This document shows, piece after piece, positions 7,424 to 16,679 of a stretch of 64,000 nucleotides of DNA (within the stretch, counting starts at the first letter, position 1; each line of letters opens with the position of its first letter). A program made the position numbers and the translations under genes. The DNA lies in contig CAZHEH010000001.1 of the NCBI GenBank assembly GCA_964531695.1, forward strand, positions 186,001-250,000. The letters are read 5' to 3'. The stretch comes from JAGXKT01 sp964531695 (GTDB lineage Bacteria > Planctomycetota > Phycisphaerae > SM23-33). Under the pieces are notes generated by a model. It was not told the DNA's origin and did no database searches. It worked only from the letters and a program-made list of their open reading frames with translations.

Positions 7424-8566
7424 ATGCGCCACAGGTCATCGCTCATTGTCCGTTTGGTTCGCCTCGCGGCCGTGCCGGCCGTGCTGGGCCTGCTGGGGGT
7501 GGCGCCCGCGGGTCCGAGCGCGGACCTGAACGTCCGTGCCCGCAAGATCGCTGAGCAGAAGGTCGAGGAGCTGGGCGAGGGGTACACCTCGGAAATCGAC
7601 CGCCACCGGCACCTGATCTACATCAGCGCGTTGGACGACAGCCACTTGCGCGAGACAATGGAGCTGATGCGGGATTTCCACGACGCCTACCGCCGCACGA
7701 TGGGCGACTTCGAAATGCCGTGGAACATCACGGTCATCCTGCCGACGGTGGCGGACTTCCGGGAGAGGGTCGAAGGCGGCTACGCGGGCATGTACTACCA
7801 CCGGGGGCGGAAGATCATCTCGCTGGACCGCGGGCAGGTGCTGCTGCACGAGTTCACCCACGCCCTGCACGACGCGCACGTCGAGGCGGCCGCCCAGCCG
7901 TTGTGGGTCCGGGAAGGCCTGGCGACGCTGTTCGAGTCCAGCGACATCACGCCCGGCGGGCTGGAGCCGTACGTGGACGAGAGCGTCTACACCGTCCAGG
8001 AGGCGATCCTGCGAGAGCGGAGCATCCCGCTGGGGGATTTCTTCCGCCGAGACGAGCACTGGTTCGTCGAGCGGACGCATCTGGCGTACGCCCAGTCGCA
8101 CTACCTGTTCTACTACCTCCACGAGCGCGACCGGCTGAAGAACTTCTGGCGGCGGCTCCAGGACGCCCCGCCCGACGAGCCGGCCGGGGTCCGGGCCTTC
8201 GAGCGCGCGCTGCCCGGGGATATCGATTGCATCGACGAGGAATGGCGCCGCTGGGTGCTGGAGCTCGAGCCGGCAGAGGGACTGCACCTCAGGCGGCTGG
8301 CGATGCTCGGGGTCCGAGTGGAGCAGGGCGAGGGCGGCGCCGAGATCACGGAGCTCGTGCACGACGGCCCGGCCGACCGGGCGGGGCGGCTGCGAGTAGG
8401 CGACGTGATCGTCGCCTTCAGCCGGTACGCGGTCGAGTCGCCCGAGGACCTTTACGACGCCCTGCGGCGTCTGCGGGCCATGCAGACGGTCGAGATCCGG
8501 GTCATCCGTCACTCACGTCCGCACACCGTGCGCCAAGCCCTCGGGGCACCCAAGCTGCGTCGGTAG
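7424..8566 (+). CDS. Secreted gluzincin-type peptidase with PDZ domain
   Basis: This 380-residue protein starts with a basic then Ala/Leu-rich signal peptide (about residues 1-34). The middle part resembles DUF1570/peptidase-MA-like zinc peptidases. The zinc motif HEFTH is at residues 142-146 and the downstream Glu164 (REGLATLFE) is the expected third ligand. A PDZ domain follows at about 290-375, likely for binding protein C-termini. It should act in the periplasm or outside the cell. The start at 7424 was chosen because it begins the signal peptide and has GAGGG upstream; an earlier in-frame ATG at 7307 lies in promoter-like sequence. The substrate is unknown. A GC-rich hairpin follows the stop. 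Confidence 0.85.
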   Translation: MRHRSSLIVRLVRLAAVPAVLGLLGVAPAGPSADLNVRARKIAEQKVEELGEGYTSEIDRHRHLIYISALDDSHLRETMELMRDFHDAYRRTMGDFEMPWNITVILPTVADFRERVEGGYAGMYYHRGRKIISLDRGQVLLHEFTHALHDAHVEAAAQPLWVREGLATLFESSDITPGGLEPYVDESVYTVQEAILRERSIPLGDFFRRDEHWFVERTHLAYAQSHYLFYYLHERDRLKNFWRRLQDAPPDEPAGVRAFERALPGDIDCIDEEWRRWVLELEPAEGLHLRRLAMLGVRVEQGEGGAEITELVHDGPADRAGRLRVGDVIVAFSRYAVESPEDLYDALRRLRAMQTVEIRVIRHSRPHTVRQALGAPKLRR

Positions 8567-8567
8567 T

Positions 8568-8592
8568 GCCCCCGCCGCCCGGCGGGCGGGGC
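8568..8592. terminator. GC-rich hairpin after the peptidase gene
   Basis: A nearly palindromic stretch (CCCCGCC pairing with GGCGGGG around a GC-rich loop) starts two bases after the stop codon, between two converging genes. There is no T-run, so it is at best a weak or Rho-assisted terminator. Confidence 0.35.
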
Positions 8593-8658
8593 TGCGGAAG
8601 CGAAGTCCCCCCGGCCACTTGCCCCTTCACTCCCGCGCGCCCGGCCTGGTGGGTGGGC

Positions 8659-8883
8659 CTACGCGACCTGGCAGGACTCGTCCTGCGAGATCGTGCATCC
8701 GTTGGGCATCATGTCATCCGGGGGCGGCGCGCCGTGCTCGCGCCGGTATTGCTTTCGCTTGCACTCGTCCATCTTGGCGCCCCGGCAGTACATCCGGATA
8801 AAGCCCTCGCATGCCAGGTTTCTGGCCTTGGAGTACTTACGGAAGAACCCACAATTGGCCAACAGCTCGCATTCGGTTGCCAT
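8659..8883 (-). CDS. Small cysteine-rich protein, 74 residues
   Basis: The product has seven cysteines, at residues 5, 11, 25, 33, 41, 63 and 71, in a conserved-looking frame (ECELLANCGFF, LACEGFI, MYCRG, DECKR). Proteins of this pattern occur in several anaerobic and environmental bacteria, as I recall, and have no assigned function. The cysteine spacing suggests metal or iron-sulfur binding. The start at 8883 is preceded by AAGGA. A longer in-frame extension upstream is arginine-rich and unlikely. It converges on the peptidase gene, and the upstream side is a long non-coding region. Confidence 0.7.
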   Translation of the reverse strand: MATECELLANCGFFRKYSKARNLACEGFIRMYCRGAKMDECKRKQYRREHGAPPPDDMMPNGCTISQDESCQVA

Positions 8884-9164
8884 TTCCCTGTTCCTTTCCC
8901 ATGGCGAATTGGTCGAGCGAAGCGAGAGAGACCCCGTGCTCAATGCGTCGAGTCGCCGGAAGACGTTCCCCGCATCTTCAGCGCCCGGCCCTTCCCGATT
9001 CCCGGTCGCACGAAACGCATCCGTCCGGTGCGTTGACCGATCGTGCAACACCCTACCCATCCCTTCGGCAATTGGCGGGCCTATCTTCAATACGGCGAAT
9101 TGGTTATATCTTCTCGGCCGTCGCGGCGGACGAGACCTCCCGACCGGCGCCGGAGGCGAAAACG

Positions 9165-9193
9165 TTGAAACTCGCTCGCCGGTCCCGTACAAT
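9165..9193 (+). promoter_or_regulatory. Predicted sigma-70 promoter of the aldol-synthase gene
   Basis: TTGAAA (9165-9170), a 17-base spacer and TACAAT (9188-9193) make one of the best promoter matches in the window. Transcription would begin near 9200, leaving a leader of about 110 bases. Confidence 0.7.
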
Positions 9194-9217
9194 CATCATG
9201 GCAGATCGGGGGGATGC

Positions 9218-9255
9218 CGTCCCTGTAACATCACCTGGCTGCCCCTACAGGGACG
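9218..9255 (+). promoter_or_regulatory. Leader stem-loop before the aldol-synthase gene
   Basis: CGTCCCTGTA (9218-9227) pairs perfectly with TACAGGGACG (9246-9255), a 10-bp stem with an 18-base loop inside the predicted leader. It has no T-run, and it ends 57 bases before the start codon. It could be an operator or an RNA control element. Confidence 0.4.
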
Positions 9256-9312
9256 CGCGGGAGAACGACAGGACCGAGAGCCGGCTCCAAGCCGGGAAAG
9301 GTGTAGGAAAAC

Positions 9313-10632
9313 GTGACGCAGACACAAACCAACCCGACGCTTGACGACGTGGAAGAACCGAATCTGTTCCGGGATCAGTTCCCCTACGAGACGCTGCCGC
9401 GGGTGATCTTCGAGGACGAGACGGTGCCGTTCGCCCCGGCCGAGGGCATCTGGATCACGGACACGACGTTCCGTGACGGCCAGCAGGCCCGTCCGCCCTA
9501 CTCCGTGCAGCAGATCGTGGACCTGTACACGCTGATGCACCGGCTGGACGGCGGATCGGGGCTCATCCGGCAGAGCGAGTTTTTCCTCTATTCGAAGAAG
9601 GACCGCGAGGCCGTGGACCGCTGCCGGGAGTTGGGCTTCGACTACCCGCAGGTGACCGGCTGGATCCGCGCGGTCAAGGCCGACTTCAAGCTCGTCAAGG
9701 ACATGAACCTGGAGGAGACGGGCATCCTGACGAGCTGCAGCGACTACCACATCTTCCTGAAGCTCAAGAAGACCCGCCGCCAGGCGATGGAGATGTACCT
9801 CGACATCGCGCGGTCGGCGCTGGACGCGGGCATCACGCCCCGGTGCCACTTCGAGGACCTGACGCGTGCGGACGTGCCGGGCTTCGTGGTGCCCTTCGCC
9901 GCGGAGCTGATGAAGCTGCGCGAGGAGTACGGGCGGGACGTGAAGATCCGCCTGTGCGACACGATGGGCTTCGGAGTCCCGTGGCCGAACGCGAAGCTGC
10001 CGCGATCGGTGCCGAAGATCGTCCACGCGATGATCCACGACGCCGGCGTGCCGGGCCACCTGCTCTCGTGGCACGGGCACAACGACTTCCACAAGGTGCT
10101 GGCCAACCCGGCCACGGCGTGGCTCTACGGCTGCTCGGCGTGCAACGGCTCGCTGCTGGGTCTCGGCGAGCGGACCGGCAACACGCCCATCGAGGGCATG
10201 GTCATCGAGGCGGGCCAGATGCGCGGGCAGGACGAACGCGTCGACTACAAGGTCATCACCGAGATCGCCCGCTACTACCGCGACGAGATCGGCGAGGGCA
10301 TCCCCCACGGCTACCCGCTGGTCGGGCGCGACTTCAACACGACGCGGGCCGGCATCCACGCCGACGGCCTGCTCAAGAGCGAGGAAATCTACAGCCCGTT
10401 CAACACGCTGAAGGTTCTCGACCGCCCCATGGGCGTGGCGATCACCGACAAGTCCGGCGCCGCGGGCATTAAGCACTGGATCGAGGGCTACTACGGCGGG
10501 AACGTCGCCAAGGATGACCCCCGGCTGATCAAGATCCGCGACCGCGTCGAGCAGGAGTATGAGGACGGCCGGACGACCGCCATAAGCGACGAGGAGATGC
10601 ACGCCTGGTACGCCGAGGCGTTCGGCGAGTAG
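9313..10632 (+). CDS. DRE-TIM aldol synthase, possible (Re)-citrate synthase
   Basis: This 439-residue protein belongs to the isopropylmalate/homocitrate synthase (HMGL-like) superfamily, which condenses acetyl-CoA with a 2-oxo acid. The metal and substrate motif DTTFRDGQQ is at residues 50-58 and HGHND at 254-258. The C-terminal signature NGSLLGLGERTGNTPIEG is clear. The variant DTTFRDGQQARPPYS, the segment IRQSEFFLYS and the lack of a C-terminal LeuA allosteric domain recall the clostridial (Re)-citrate synthase branch more than LeuA. That assignment is from memory of family motifs and is inference. Homocitrate or isopropylmalate synthase remain possible. The GTG start has AGGAAA upstream. 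No leucine or nif genes are nearby. Confidence 0.75.
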   Translation: MTQTQTNPTLDDVEEPNLFRDQFPYETLPRVIFEDETVPFAPAEGIWITDTTFRDGQQARPPYSVQQIVDLYTLMHRLDGGSGLIRQSEFFLYSKKDREAVDRCRELGFDYPQVTGWIRAVKADFKLVKDMNLEETGILTSCSDYHIFLKLKKTRRQAMEMYLDIARSALDAGITPRCHFEDLTRADVPGFVVPFAAELMKLREEYGRDVKIRLCDTMGFGVPWPNAKLPRSVPKIVHAMIHDAGVPGHLLSWHGHNDFHKVLANPATAWLYGCSACNGSLLGLGERTGNTPIEGMVIEAGQMRGQDERVDYKVITEIARYYRDEIGEGIPHGYPLVGRDFNTTRAGIHADGLLKSEEIYSPFNTLKVLDRPMGVAITDKSGAAGIKHWIEGYYGGNVAKDDPRLIKIRDRVEQEYEDGRTTAISDEEMHAWYAEAFGE

Positions 10633-10826
10633 TCGCTCGTGGCGCGGCGTTGGTGGGTTCTGGTCGGCAGCCGGTAGCCGGTGACAGTGGCGGCATACGT
10701 CGCGCTGGGTGATCCCTGCCGGCTGAGGGCTCGCCGGGATTCCCGCGATACGGGCGTCTTGGTTGCGTTTTGCATGGGGTGTGAGTCCGCGCCGATCCGT
10801 AGAATAGGTGCGAGCGAGGGCCGCCC

Positions 10827-13800
10827 ATGACCACGCTACCAATGCAGATCGGGCCCAGCGGCGCCGAGTCGGTCTTCCACAAGCTGACGGCCGTGCAGAC
10901 GCGCCGCTGGACGCTCCGCGTATTGACCGCGGCCGCCGTCACCGCCACCCTCTTCGTTTCCGCCCTGCTAGTCGTCTCGGCCGTGGCGGGCTACGCGCCC
11001 GGCGTAGCCGCGCTGCGGTGGTCCCTGCGTCTGGCCTTGGTGGCGATCGCGGGCTTCGCCGTGGTGTGGTTCCTCGGGCGGGCGGTCATCTGGCGACAGA
11101 ACCCCGCCCAAACCGCACGCTTCGTCGAGCAGCACCTGCCCGAACTGCACAACGAGTTGATCAACGTGGTCCTGCTGGCGGGAGACCGCGAGCAGGCCGA
11201 CGGCGCGTTCGTGGAGGAAGCCATCCGCGAGGCCGTGCGGCGAACCGGCACGGTCGATCTGGAGGCGAGCATCTCGACGCGTCCTTTGCGTAAGGCGGGG
11301 CTGGCGCTCGCGCTGGCGGGGACGCTGCTGGCGGCCTTCGCGGCGCTGCAGCCGGGACCGTTCCGGCACGGGCTGCGGGCCGTCGTGCTCGGCCCGGAAG
11401 CGAAGGCCGGGCTCGGTGCCGCCCAGGCGGCGAACATCGACCTCCAAGGCGTCGCGCCGGGCGACGCGGCCGTGTTCCCCGGCGACCGCGTGCAGGTCGA
11501 TCTGCTCGTAGGCGGGCCGGACGTCGAGGGTCTCACCGGCGCCACCGACGCGGAGCCGCGCATCGCCGAGCTGGCCGGCCGGCTGGACGCCCACATCGAG
11601 ACGCCCGACGGGCGGACGATCCCGCTCGGCAACCCGCGCCTACGGCCAGGCGGCGTCCTGAAGCTCTCGGGGCTGCTGGCCGAGCACGCGAAGGCGGACG
11701 TCGAGTATGCCGTCACTGCCGGCGGGCAACGGCTGCCCGCACGGCCGGGGGCGTTCTATCGGCTCAGCGTGGTCCGCATCGAAGGACTGGACATCACCAC
11801 GACCTATCCGGAGTACCTCGCCGAGGGCGACGAGCCGGAGACCCTCCGCGACGCTTCCGAGGAGCAGCGCAACCTGCGCCTGCCGGTCGGCACGGGCGTG
11901 GCACTGTCGCTGCGCGTCTCGGCGCCGGTACCGTCCGCGGCGCTCCGACTGAACGAGGAGCGGCTCGTCATGCGTCCTACGCCCGGCCGGCGGGCTTTGC
12001 GAGCGTCCTTCCCCGTCACGGAGGACGCCACGTATCGAATCGAGGTTCACGATTCGGACGGCGACGTGCGCCTTACAGCGCCGAGCCACGGCGGCGCGTA
12101 CACCGTCACCGCCGTGGCGGACGAGCCGCCGCGGATTGCCTTCCAAGCCCCCGCCAAGGACGTTCCGGTCGCCCCGGGGGACGCGTTGGAGACCATCATC
12201 GCCGCGTCGGACGACCACGGGCTGACGGAAGTCGTCTTCCACGCCGGGCCGAAAGGCGGCGAGATGCGGCCCGTGGAGACCTTCCGCCTCAACGGCCGGG
12301 CGTCACGCCGGATCGAGTACGCCTTCCCCCTGCCGCCCGCGGCGAAGATGGGCGACGTGTACGTCTACTACGCCACGGCCACGGACAATCGCCGCCTGCG
12401 GGGCATGGGCCCGCAGACAAGGCGGACGGATGACTTCGAGATCCACGTCCAGGACGCCGACCGTCTCGCCGCCCGGAAGGCCGCACGTTACGACGAGCTG
12501 CGCAGGCGGCTGCTGGCGATCCTGCGGCAGCAACAGACCCAGCGGCTCAGCACGGCCCTGTGCCTGCGGGGCGAGGCCAAGCTGGCGGAGGTGACGCGGC
12601 TCGGCGGCGAGATCGTCCGCGGGCAGGAACGGATCAAGTCCGCCTTGCGCGAGCTGGCGGTGGACTTCCCGTTCGACAGCGAGATGGTCGCGATTCGCCA
12701 GGCCGTGGCCGACCTGGCCGTGGACGAGGCCCAGCTCGCCATCGACCAGGCCAAGGTCGTCGAGGGGCTGGACGCCCTGACCGGCCGGGCCGACGCCTGC
12801 GGCCCGCTCGCACAAACGCAGGACGACATCATCGACGCGATCGAGCGGCTTCTGGCCGTCATGCCCTCGATGGCCGGCAGGAAGGAGCACCCCGACGCGC
12901 CCGGCGGCGACCTGCCGCCCGAGGTGCAGGATAAGCTCCGGGAGCTCAAGGCGGCGCTCGAGCAGTTCGTGGAGGAGGAGGCCAAGGTCCTTGAAGCGAC
13001 CGACCGCCTGGCCAAGACGCCCGTCGACGACTTCACCGATGAGGAACGGGAACTTCTCGAGGCCCTCAAGGCCGTGCAGGACAAGTGGGAGGAGTTCCTC
13101 AACGAGCAGCTCACGGACTTCTCCAAGCTCGCCGAGCAGGATTTTTCCAACCCGGCGATGCTCGAGGAACTGATGTCCGTTCGGAACGATGTAACGATGG
13201 CGAAGGATGCGCTGGAGAAGCAGGCCGCGGAGATCGCCACGGCCTTCGAGGACAACGGCATCGAGAACGCCGAGGAACTGACGGCGAACCTCGAGAAGTG
13301 GCTGCCCGACGAGCCGGACCGGGAGAAATGGACCATGGAGGCCCCGCCCGAGGGCCAGGAGATGATCGAGCAGCCCGAGTTGCCGACGGAGCTGGAGGAC
13401 CTCGTCGGCGAGCTGCTGGAGCAGGAGGAAGAGCTGTTCGAGGAGATGGAGGACGTAACCAGCACGTACTTGGCCAGCTTCGACAAGGGCGCCGGCTGGG
13501 ACGCAATGGACGGTCCGATCTCGAACATGAACGCCCAAGGTGTCACGGGCAACCAGCTCCCGAACGACAACGAACTTACCGGCCGGAGCGGCGAGGGCCG
13601 CAGCGGACGCAGCAGCGGCGAGTTCGTGCAGGATGAGGCCGTCGGCAAGGGCGGGCGGCGCACGCCGACTCGACTGACGGATGACCCGTTCCAGCAGGGA
13701 CAGGTCAAGGACAGCTCCACCGACTCGCCCGGCGGCGCGACGGGCGGCGGCAAGGTCTCCGGCGCCGGTGCCGAGGGGCTGGAGGGTTCCGTTCCGGCCC

Positions 13801-14183
13801 CGCTTCAGCGCGAGCTGGAGCGCCTGGCCGGCAAGCAGGCGAGCATCCTGAGCCGGGCCGAGCGGCTGGAGGCGCGCTTCTCGGTCGGCGACTACTCGCA
13901 CTTCCGGTTCCTCGAGGCGATCACGCTGATGAACCGCGTCCGCGACGACCTGGAGCAATACCGCTACCGCAACGCCCTGCGGACTCGCGGGCGGGCCATC
14001 GGCGTACTGCGGCAGACGCACCTGATGCTCTCCGGCGAGGCGGACGTCACCGTCGACGCCTCCCGCACGATGCCGAAGCGATCGCCGGACGACATCGCCG
14101 ACGCCGAGGCGGCCGAGCTGCCCGCGGCCTACCGTGACGCGCTGCAGGAGTACTACCGCCGCCTGAGCGAATCGGCCGAGTAG
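10827..14183 (+). CDS. Giant membrane/coiled-coil protein, DUF4175-like
   Basis: This 1118-residue protein has predicted membrane segments at about residues 31-53, 66-85 and 157-174, followed by a large exported region. Residues about 180-540 look like beta-rich Ig-like domains, ending in a TDDFEIHV-type sequence. Residues about 545-900 are strongly helical and acidic, like coiled coil. A Gly/Ser-rich linker (about 910-985) and a final helical domain follow. The layout fits the DUF4175-type proteins that in planctomycetes usually accompany MoxR/DUF58/BatA genes. Here those genes lie 30 kb away. The function is unknown; an envelope or stress-related scaffold is a guess. TAGAAT at 10800 could be a -10. 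Confidence 0.7.
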   Translation: MTTLPMQIGPSGAESVFHKLTAVQTRRWTLRVLTAAAVTATLFVSALLVVSAVAGYAPGVAALRWSLRLALVAIAGFAVVWFLGRAVIWRQNPAQTARFVEQHLPELHNELINVVLLAGDREQADGAFVEEAIREAVRRTGTVDLEASISTRPLRKAGLALALAGTLLAAFAALQPGPFRHGLRAVVLGPEAKAGLGAAQAANIDLQGVAPGDAAVFPGDRVQVDLLVGGPDVEGLTGATDAEPRIAELAGRLDAHIETPDGRTIPLGNPRLRPGGVLKLSGLLAEHAKADVEYAVTAGGQRLPARPGAFYRLSVVRIEGLDITTTYPEYLAEGDEPETLRDASEEQRNLRLPVGTGVALSLRVSAPVPSAALRLNEERLVMRPTPGRRALRASFPVTEDATYRIEVHDSDGDVRLTAPSHGGAYTVTAVADEPPRIAFQAPAKDVPVAPGDALETIIAASDDHGLTEVVFHAGPKGGEMRPVETFRLNGRASRRIEYAFPLPPAAKMGDVYVYYATATDNRRLRGMGPQTRRTDDFEIHVQDADRLAARKAARYDELRRRLLAILRQQQTQRLSTALCLRGEAKLAEVTRLGGEIVRGQERIKSALRELAVDFPFDSEMVAIRQAVADLAVDEAQLAIDQAKVVEGLDALTGRADACGPLAQTQDDIIDAIERLLAVMPSMAGRKEHPDAPGGDLPPEVQDKLRELKAALEQFVEEEAKVLEATDRLAKTPVDDFTDEERELLEALKAVQDKWEEFLNEQLTDFSKLAEQDFSNPAMLEELMSVRNDVTMAKDALEKQAAEIATAFEDNGIENAEELTANLEKWLPDEPDREKWTMEAPPEGQEMIEQPELPTELEDLVGELLEQEEELFEEMEDVTSTYLASFDKGAGWDAMDGPISNMNAQGVTGNQLPNDNELTGRSGEGRSGRSSGEFVQDEAVGKGGRRTPTRLTDDPFQQGQVKDSSTDSPGGATGGGKVSGAGAEGLEGSVPAPLQRELERLAGKQASILSRAERLEARFSVGDYSHFRFLEAITLMNRVRDDLEQYRYRNALRTRGRAIGVLRQTHLMLSGEADVTVDASRTMPKRSPDDIADAEAAELPAAYRDALQEYYRRLSESAE

Positions 14184-14267
14184 CAACCCGGCCCGATGTG
14201 TCCATTTCCGGCCGGGGCTGCTACACTTCCGTCGAGCCGACGCCGCCCTTGCACCGTGAGGTGAGCC

Positions 14268-16556
14268 ATGCCCGAACGCTATATCGAAGCCATCCTCCGC
14301 TATCTCGCCGACCGGAACAGCCAGCCGGTCAAGCCCAAGCGGCTTGCCCGCATCCTGGGCGTAGCGGAGGAGGACTACGGCACGTTCCGCCAGGCGGTCA
14401 AGCAGCTCCGCGACTCCGGGCGGGTCGTCCTCGGCGAGGCCAACGCCATCACGCTGCCCGAGATGGGCAAGCGGATCATCGGCACGTACCGCGGCAAGCC
14501 CAAGGGCTTCGGCTTCGTCGTGCCGGAGCAGCCCACCGCCCATGGCGACCTGTACGTTCCCGAGGAGGGCCGCGGCGGAGCCATGACCGGCGACCGCGTG
14601 CTGGCCCGCGTCCGCTCACGCGGCAAGCGCGGCGGGCAGCAGATGTACGCCGGCCAGATCGTACAGATCCTCCGCCGCGGCCGGAGCCGCTTCGTCGGCG
14701 AGCTGCAGGAATCGCAGAACATGTGGTTCGTCGTGCCGGACGGCAGCGGCTTCACCACGCCCATCGTGATCCAGGACGTCCCGCGCGCCCGAGCCGGCAC
14801 CGCCGGGCCGGGCAAGGGCTCCAAGGTCGTCGTCGAGATCACCCGCTACCCCGAACCCGGACGCCTGCCGGAGGGCGTCATCGTCGAGACCCTCGGCGAC
14901 TCCGGCCCGGCCGAGGTCGAGACGAAGGCCGTCATCCGTGCCTATGGCCTCGCCGAGGAGTTCGGCCGGGAGGCCCTTGACGAGGCCCGACGCGCGGTCC
15001 AGGAGTTCGACCCCGACGACCAGGAAGGGCGCGAGGATCTCAGCGACCTGACGATCGCTACCATCGACCCGCCGGACGCCCGTGACTTCGACGACGCGAT
15101 CAGCATCCAGGCCAACGGCGACGGCGAGGTGACACTCGGCATCCACATCGCGGACGTGTCGCACTTCGTGCCCGAAGGCGGACCGCTGGACGAGGAGGCC
15201 CGCGAGCGAGGCACCAGCGCCTACTTCCCCACGATGGTCCTGCCCATGCTGCCTGAGGTGCTCTCCAACGGCGTCTGCTCGCTCCAGGAGGGCCGCCCGC
15301 GACTGGCCAAGAGCGTCTTCATCACCTACGGCAAGGACGCAATGCCGGCGCGCACCCGCTTCGCCGAGACGATCATCCGCTCGGCCAAGCGGCTGACGTA
15401 CCTTCAGGCGCAGGGCATCTGCGATGGCAAGACCGGCGGCCATGACCAGGCCGTGGTCGACCTCGTGCGGCAGATGGACAAGCTCGCCCGGCGGATCGAA
15501 GCCCGTCGCCGGCAAGCCGGTATGCTGCACCTCGACCTGCCGGACGTCGAGTTGGTGCTGGACGAGCATCAGCGCGTCACGGGCGTCGAGCCGGAGGATG
15601 AGTCCTACACGCACACGATCATCGAGATGTTCATGGTCGAGGCCAACGAGGCCGTGGCGCGCCTGTTCGACCGCCTGGATCGGCCGGTCCTGCGGCGCGT
15701 GCACCCGCAGCCCGACCCCGCCGGGGAGGGGCAACTCCGCTCGTTCATCCGGGCCGCGGGGCACACGCTGCCGCGGGACATGGACCGCAAGGACATCCAG
15801 GCCCTGCTCGAATCGGTCAAGGGCAAGCCGGAGAGCTTCCCCGTCAACCTCGCGGTATTGAAGATGTTCCAGCAGGCCGAGTACTCGCCGATGCGGATCG
15901 GACACTACGCTCTGGCCAGCGAGGCCTACTGCCATTTCACGAGCCCCATCCGCCGCTATCCGGACCTGACCGTGCATCGTCTGCTGGCCGAGTACTGCCG
16001 GGGGACGATCGACACCCGCCCGCCGGAGGACGTCTCGGCGCTGGTCAAGCTCGGCGAGGACTGCACCGCCTGCGAGAAGCGGGCCGAGGACGCCGAGAAC
16101 GAGGTCCGCGAGGTCCTCATGCTGCGCTACCTGGAGGACAAGGTCGGCCAAGAATACCCCGGCGCGGTCACGGGCGTGACGAACTTCGGCGTATTCGTGC
16201 GGCTGCATCCGTACGGCGTCGAGGGGCTGATCCGCCTGGAGGACCTCGGCGACGACTGGTGGGAGGTCGAGGCCCGCACGGGCACCGTCCGCGGCGAGCG
16301 GAGCGGGCGGAAGTACCGCATCGGCGACCCGCTGAAGGTCGTCATCGCCAATGTGGACGTCTCGCGGCGCGAGCTGGACCTCACGCCCGCGCGGGACCAG
16401 GGCAAGGGCCGCGGCAAGAAGGCCTCGCAAAGGAAGAAATCCTCCGGCGGCAAGCCGCCCAGCAAGGCCAAGAGCCGCAAGTCGCGCAAGAAGTCCGGCG
16501 GACCCAAGAAGAAGAAGCCCAAGCGCCCGGCCGGCAAGAACCGCGACAAGAAGTGA
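14268..16556 (+). CDS. rnr: Ribonuclease R
   Basis: This 762-residue 3'-5' exoribonuclease degrades structured RNA. An N-terminal helix-turn-helix domain (about residues 1-70) and cold-shock domains precede the RNB catalytic domain. The catalytic aspartates lie in IDPPDARDFDD at 266-276. A C-terminal S1 domain covers about 633-720. The last 50 or so residues are a lysine-rich tail, as in many RNase R proteins. The start has GAGGTGA upstream and follows the DUF4175-like gene by 84 bases. A weak promoter (TACACT at about 14221) may lie in the gap. Confidence 0.96.
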   Translation: MPERYIEAILRYLADRNSQPVKPKRLARILGVAEEDYGTFRQAVKQLRDSGRVVLGEANAITLPEMGKRIIGTYRGKPKGFGFVVPEQPTAHGDLYVPEEGRGGAMTGDRVLARVRSRGKRGGQQMYAGQIVQILRRGRSRFVGELQESQNMWFVVPDGSGFTTPIVIQDVPRARAGTAGPGKGSKVVVEITRYPEPGRLPEGVIVETLGDSGPAEVETKAVIRAYGLAEEFGREALDEARRAVQEFDPDDQEGREDLSDLTIATIDPPDARDFDDAISIQANGDGEVTLGIHIADVSHFVPEGGPLDEEARERGTSAYFPTMVLPMLPEVLSNGVCSLQEGRPRLAKSVFITYGKDAMPARTRFAETIIRSAKRLTYLQAQGICDGKTGGHDQAVVDLVRQMDKLARRIEARRRQAGMLHLDLPDVELVLDEHQRVTGVEPEDESYTHTIIEMFMVEANEAVARLFDRLDRPVLRRVHPQPDPAGEGQLRSFIRAAGHTLPRDMDRKDIQALLESVKGKPESFPVNLAVLKMFQQAEYSPMRIGHYALASEAYCHFTSPIRRYPDLTVHRLLAEYCRGTIDTRPPEDVSALVKLGEDCTACEKRAEDAENEVREVLMLRYLEDKVGQEYPGAVTGVTNFGVFVRLHPYGVEGLIRLEDLGDDWWEVEARTGTVRGERSGRKYRIGDPLKVVIANVDVSRRELDLTPARDQGKGRGKKASQRKKSSGGKPPSKAKSRKSRKKSGGPKKKKPKRPAGKNRDKK

Positions 16557-16613
16557 GCCGCCGACCCCGGACGACTGCGACGCCCGTGCCGGACCCAATG
16601 TAAGCCGCCCGCG

Positions 16614-16642
16614 TTGACACCTCCAGCGCCGGCGCCTAGGGT
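16614..16642 (+). promoter_or_regulatory. Predicted sigma-70 promoter of the GcvT-like gene
   Basis: TTGACA (16614-16619), a 17-base spacer and TAGGGT (16637-16642) form a good promoter about 38 bases before the GTG start of the GcvT-like gene. Confidence 0.65.
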
Positions 16643-16679
16643 TGTCTGACTCGATTCACCCGACCGGAGAGGACACGCC

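Larger units (their letters stand above)
8884..9312. other. Intergenic segment with promoter and leader
   Basis: This is 429 bases without a gene. The right part holds the promoter at 9165-9193 and a stem-loop at 9218-9255 that lead into the aldol-synthase gene. The left part is the upstream side of the small cysteine-rich gene, where no clear promoter was found. Confidence 0.55.

Noticed and set aside
16557..16679. Glycine riboswitch in front of the GcvT-like gene
   Set aside because: The gap is 123 bases and is explained by a sigma-70 promoter with a leader of only about 30 bases.
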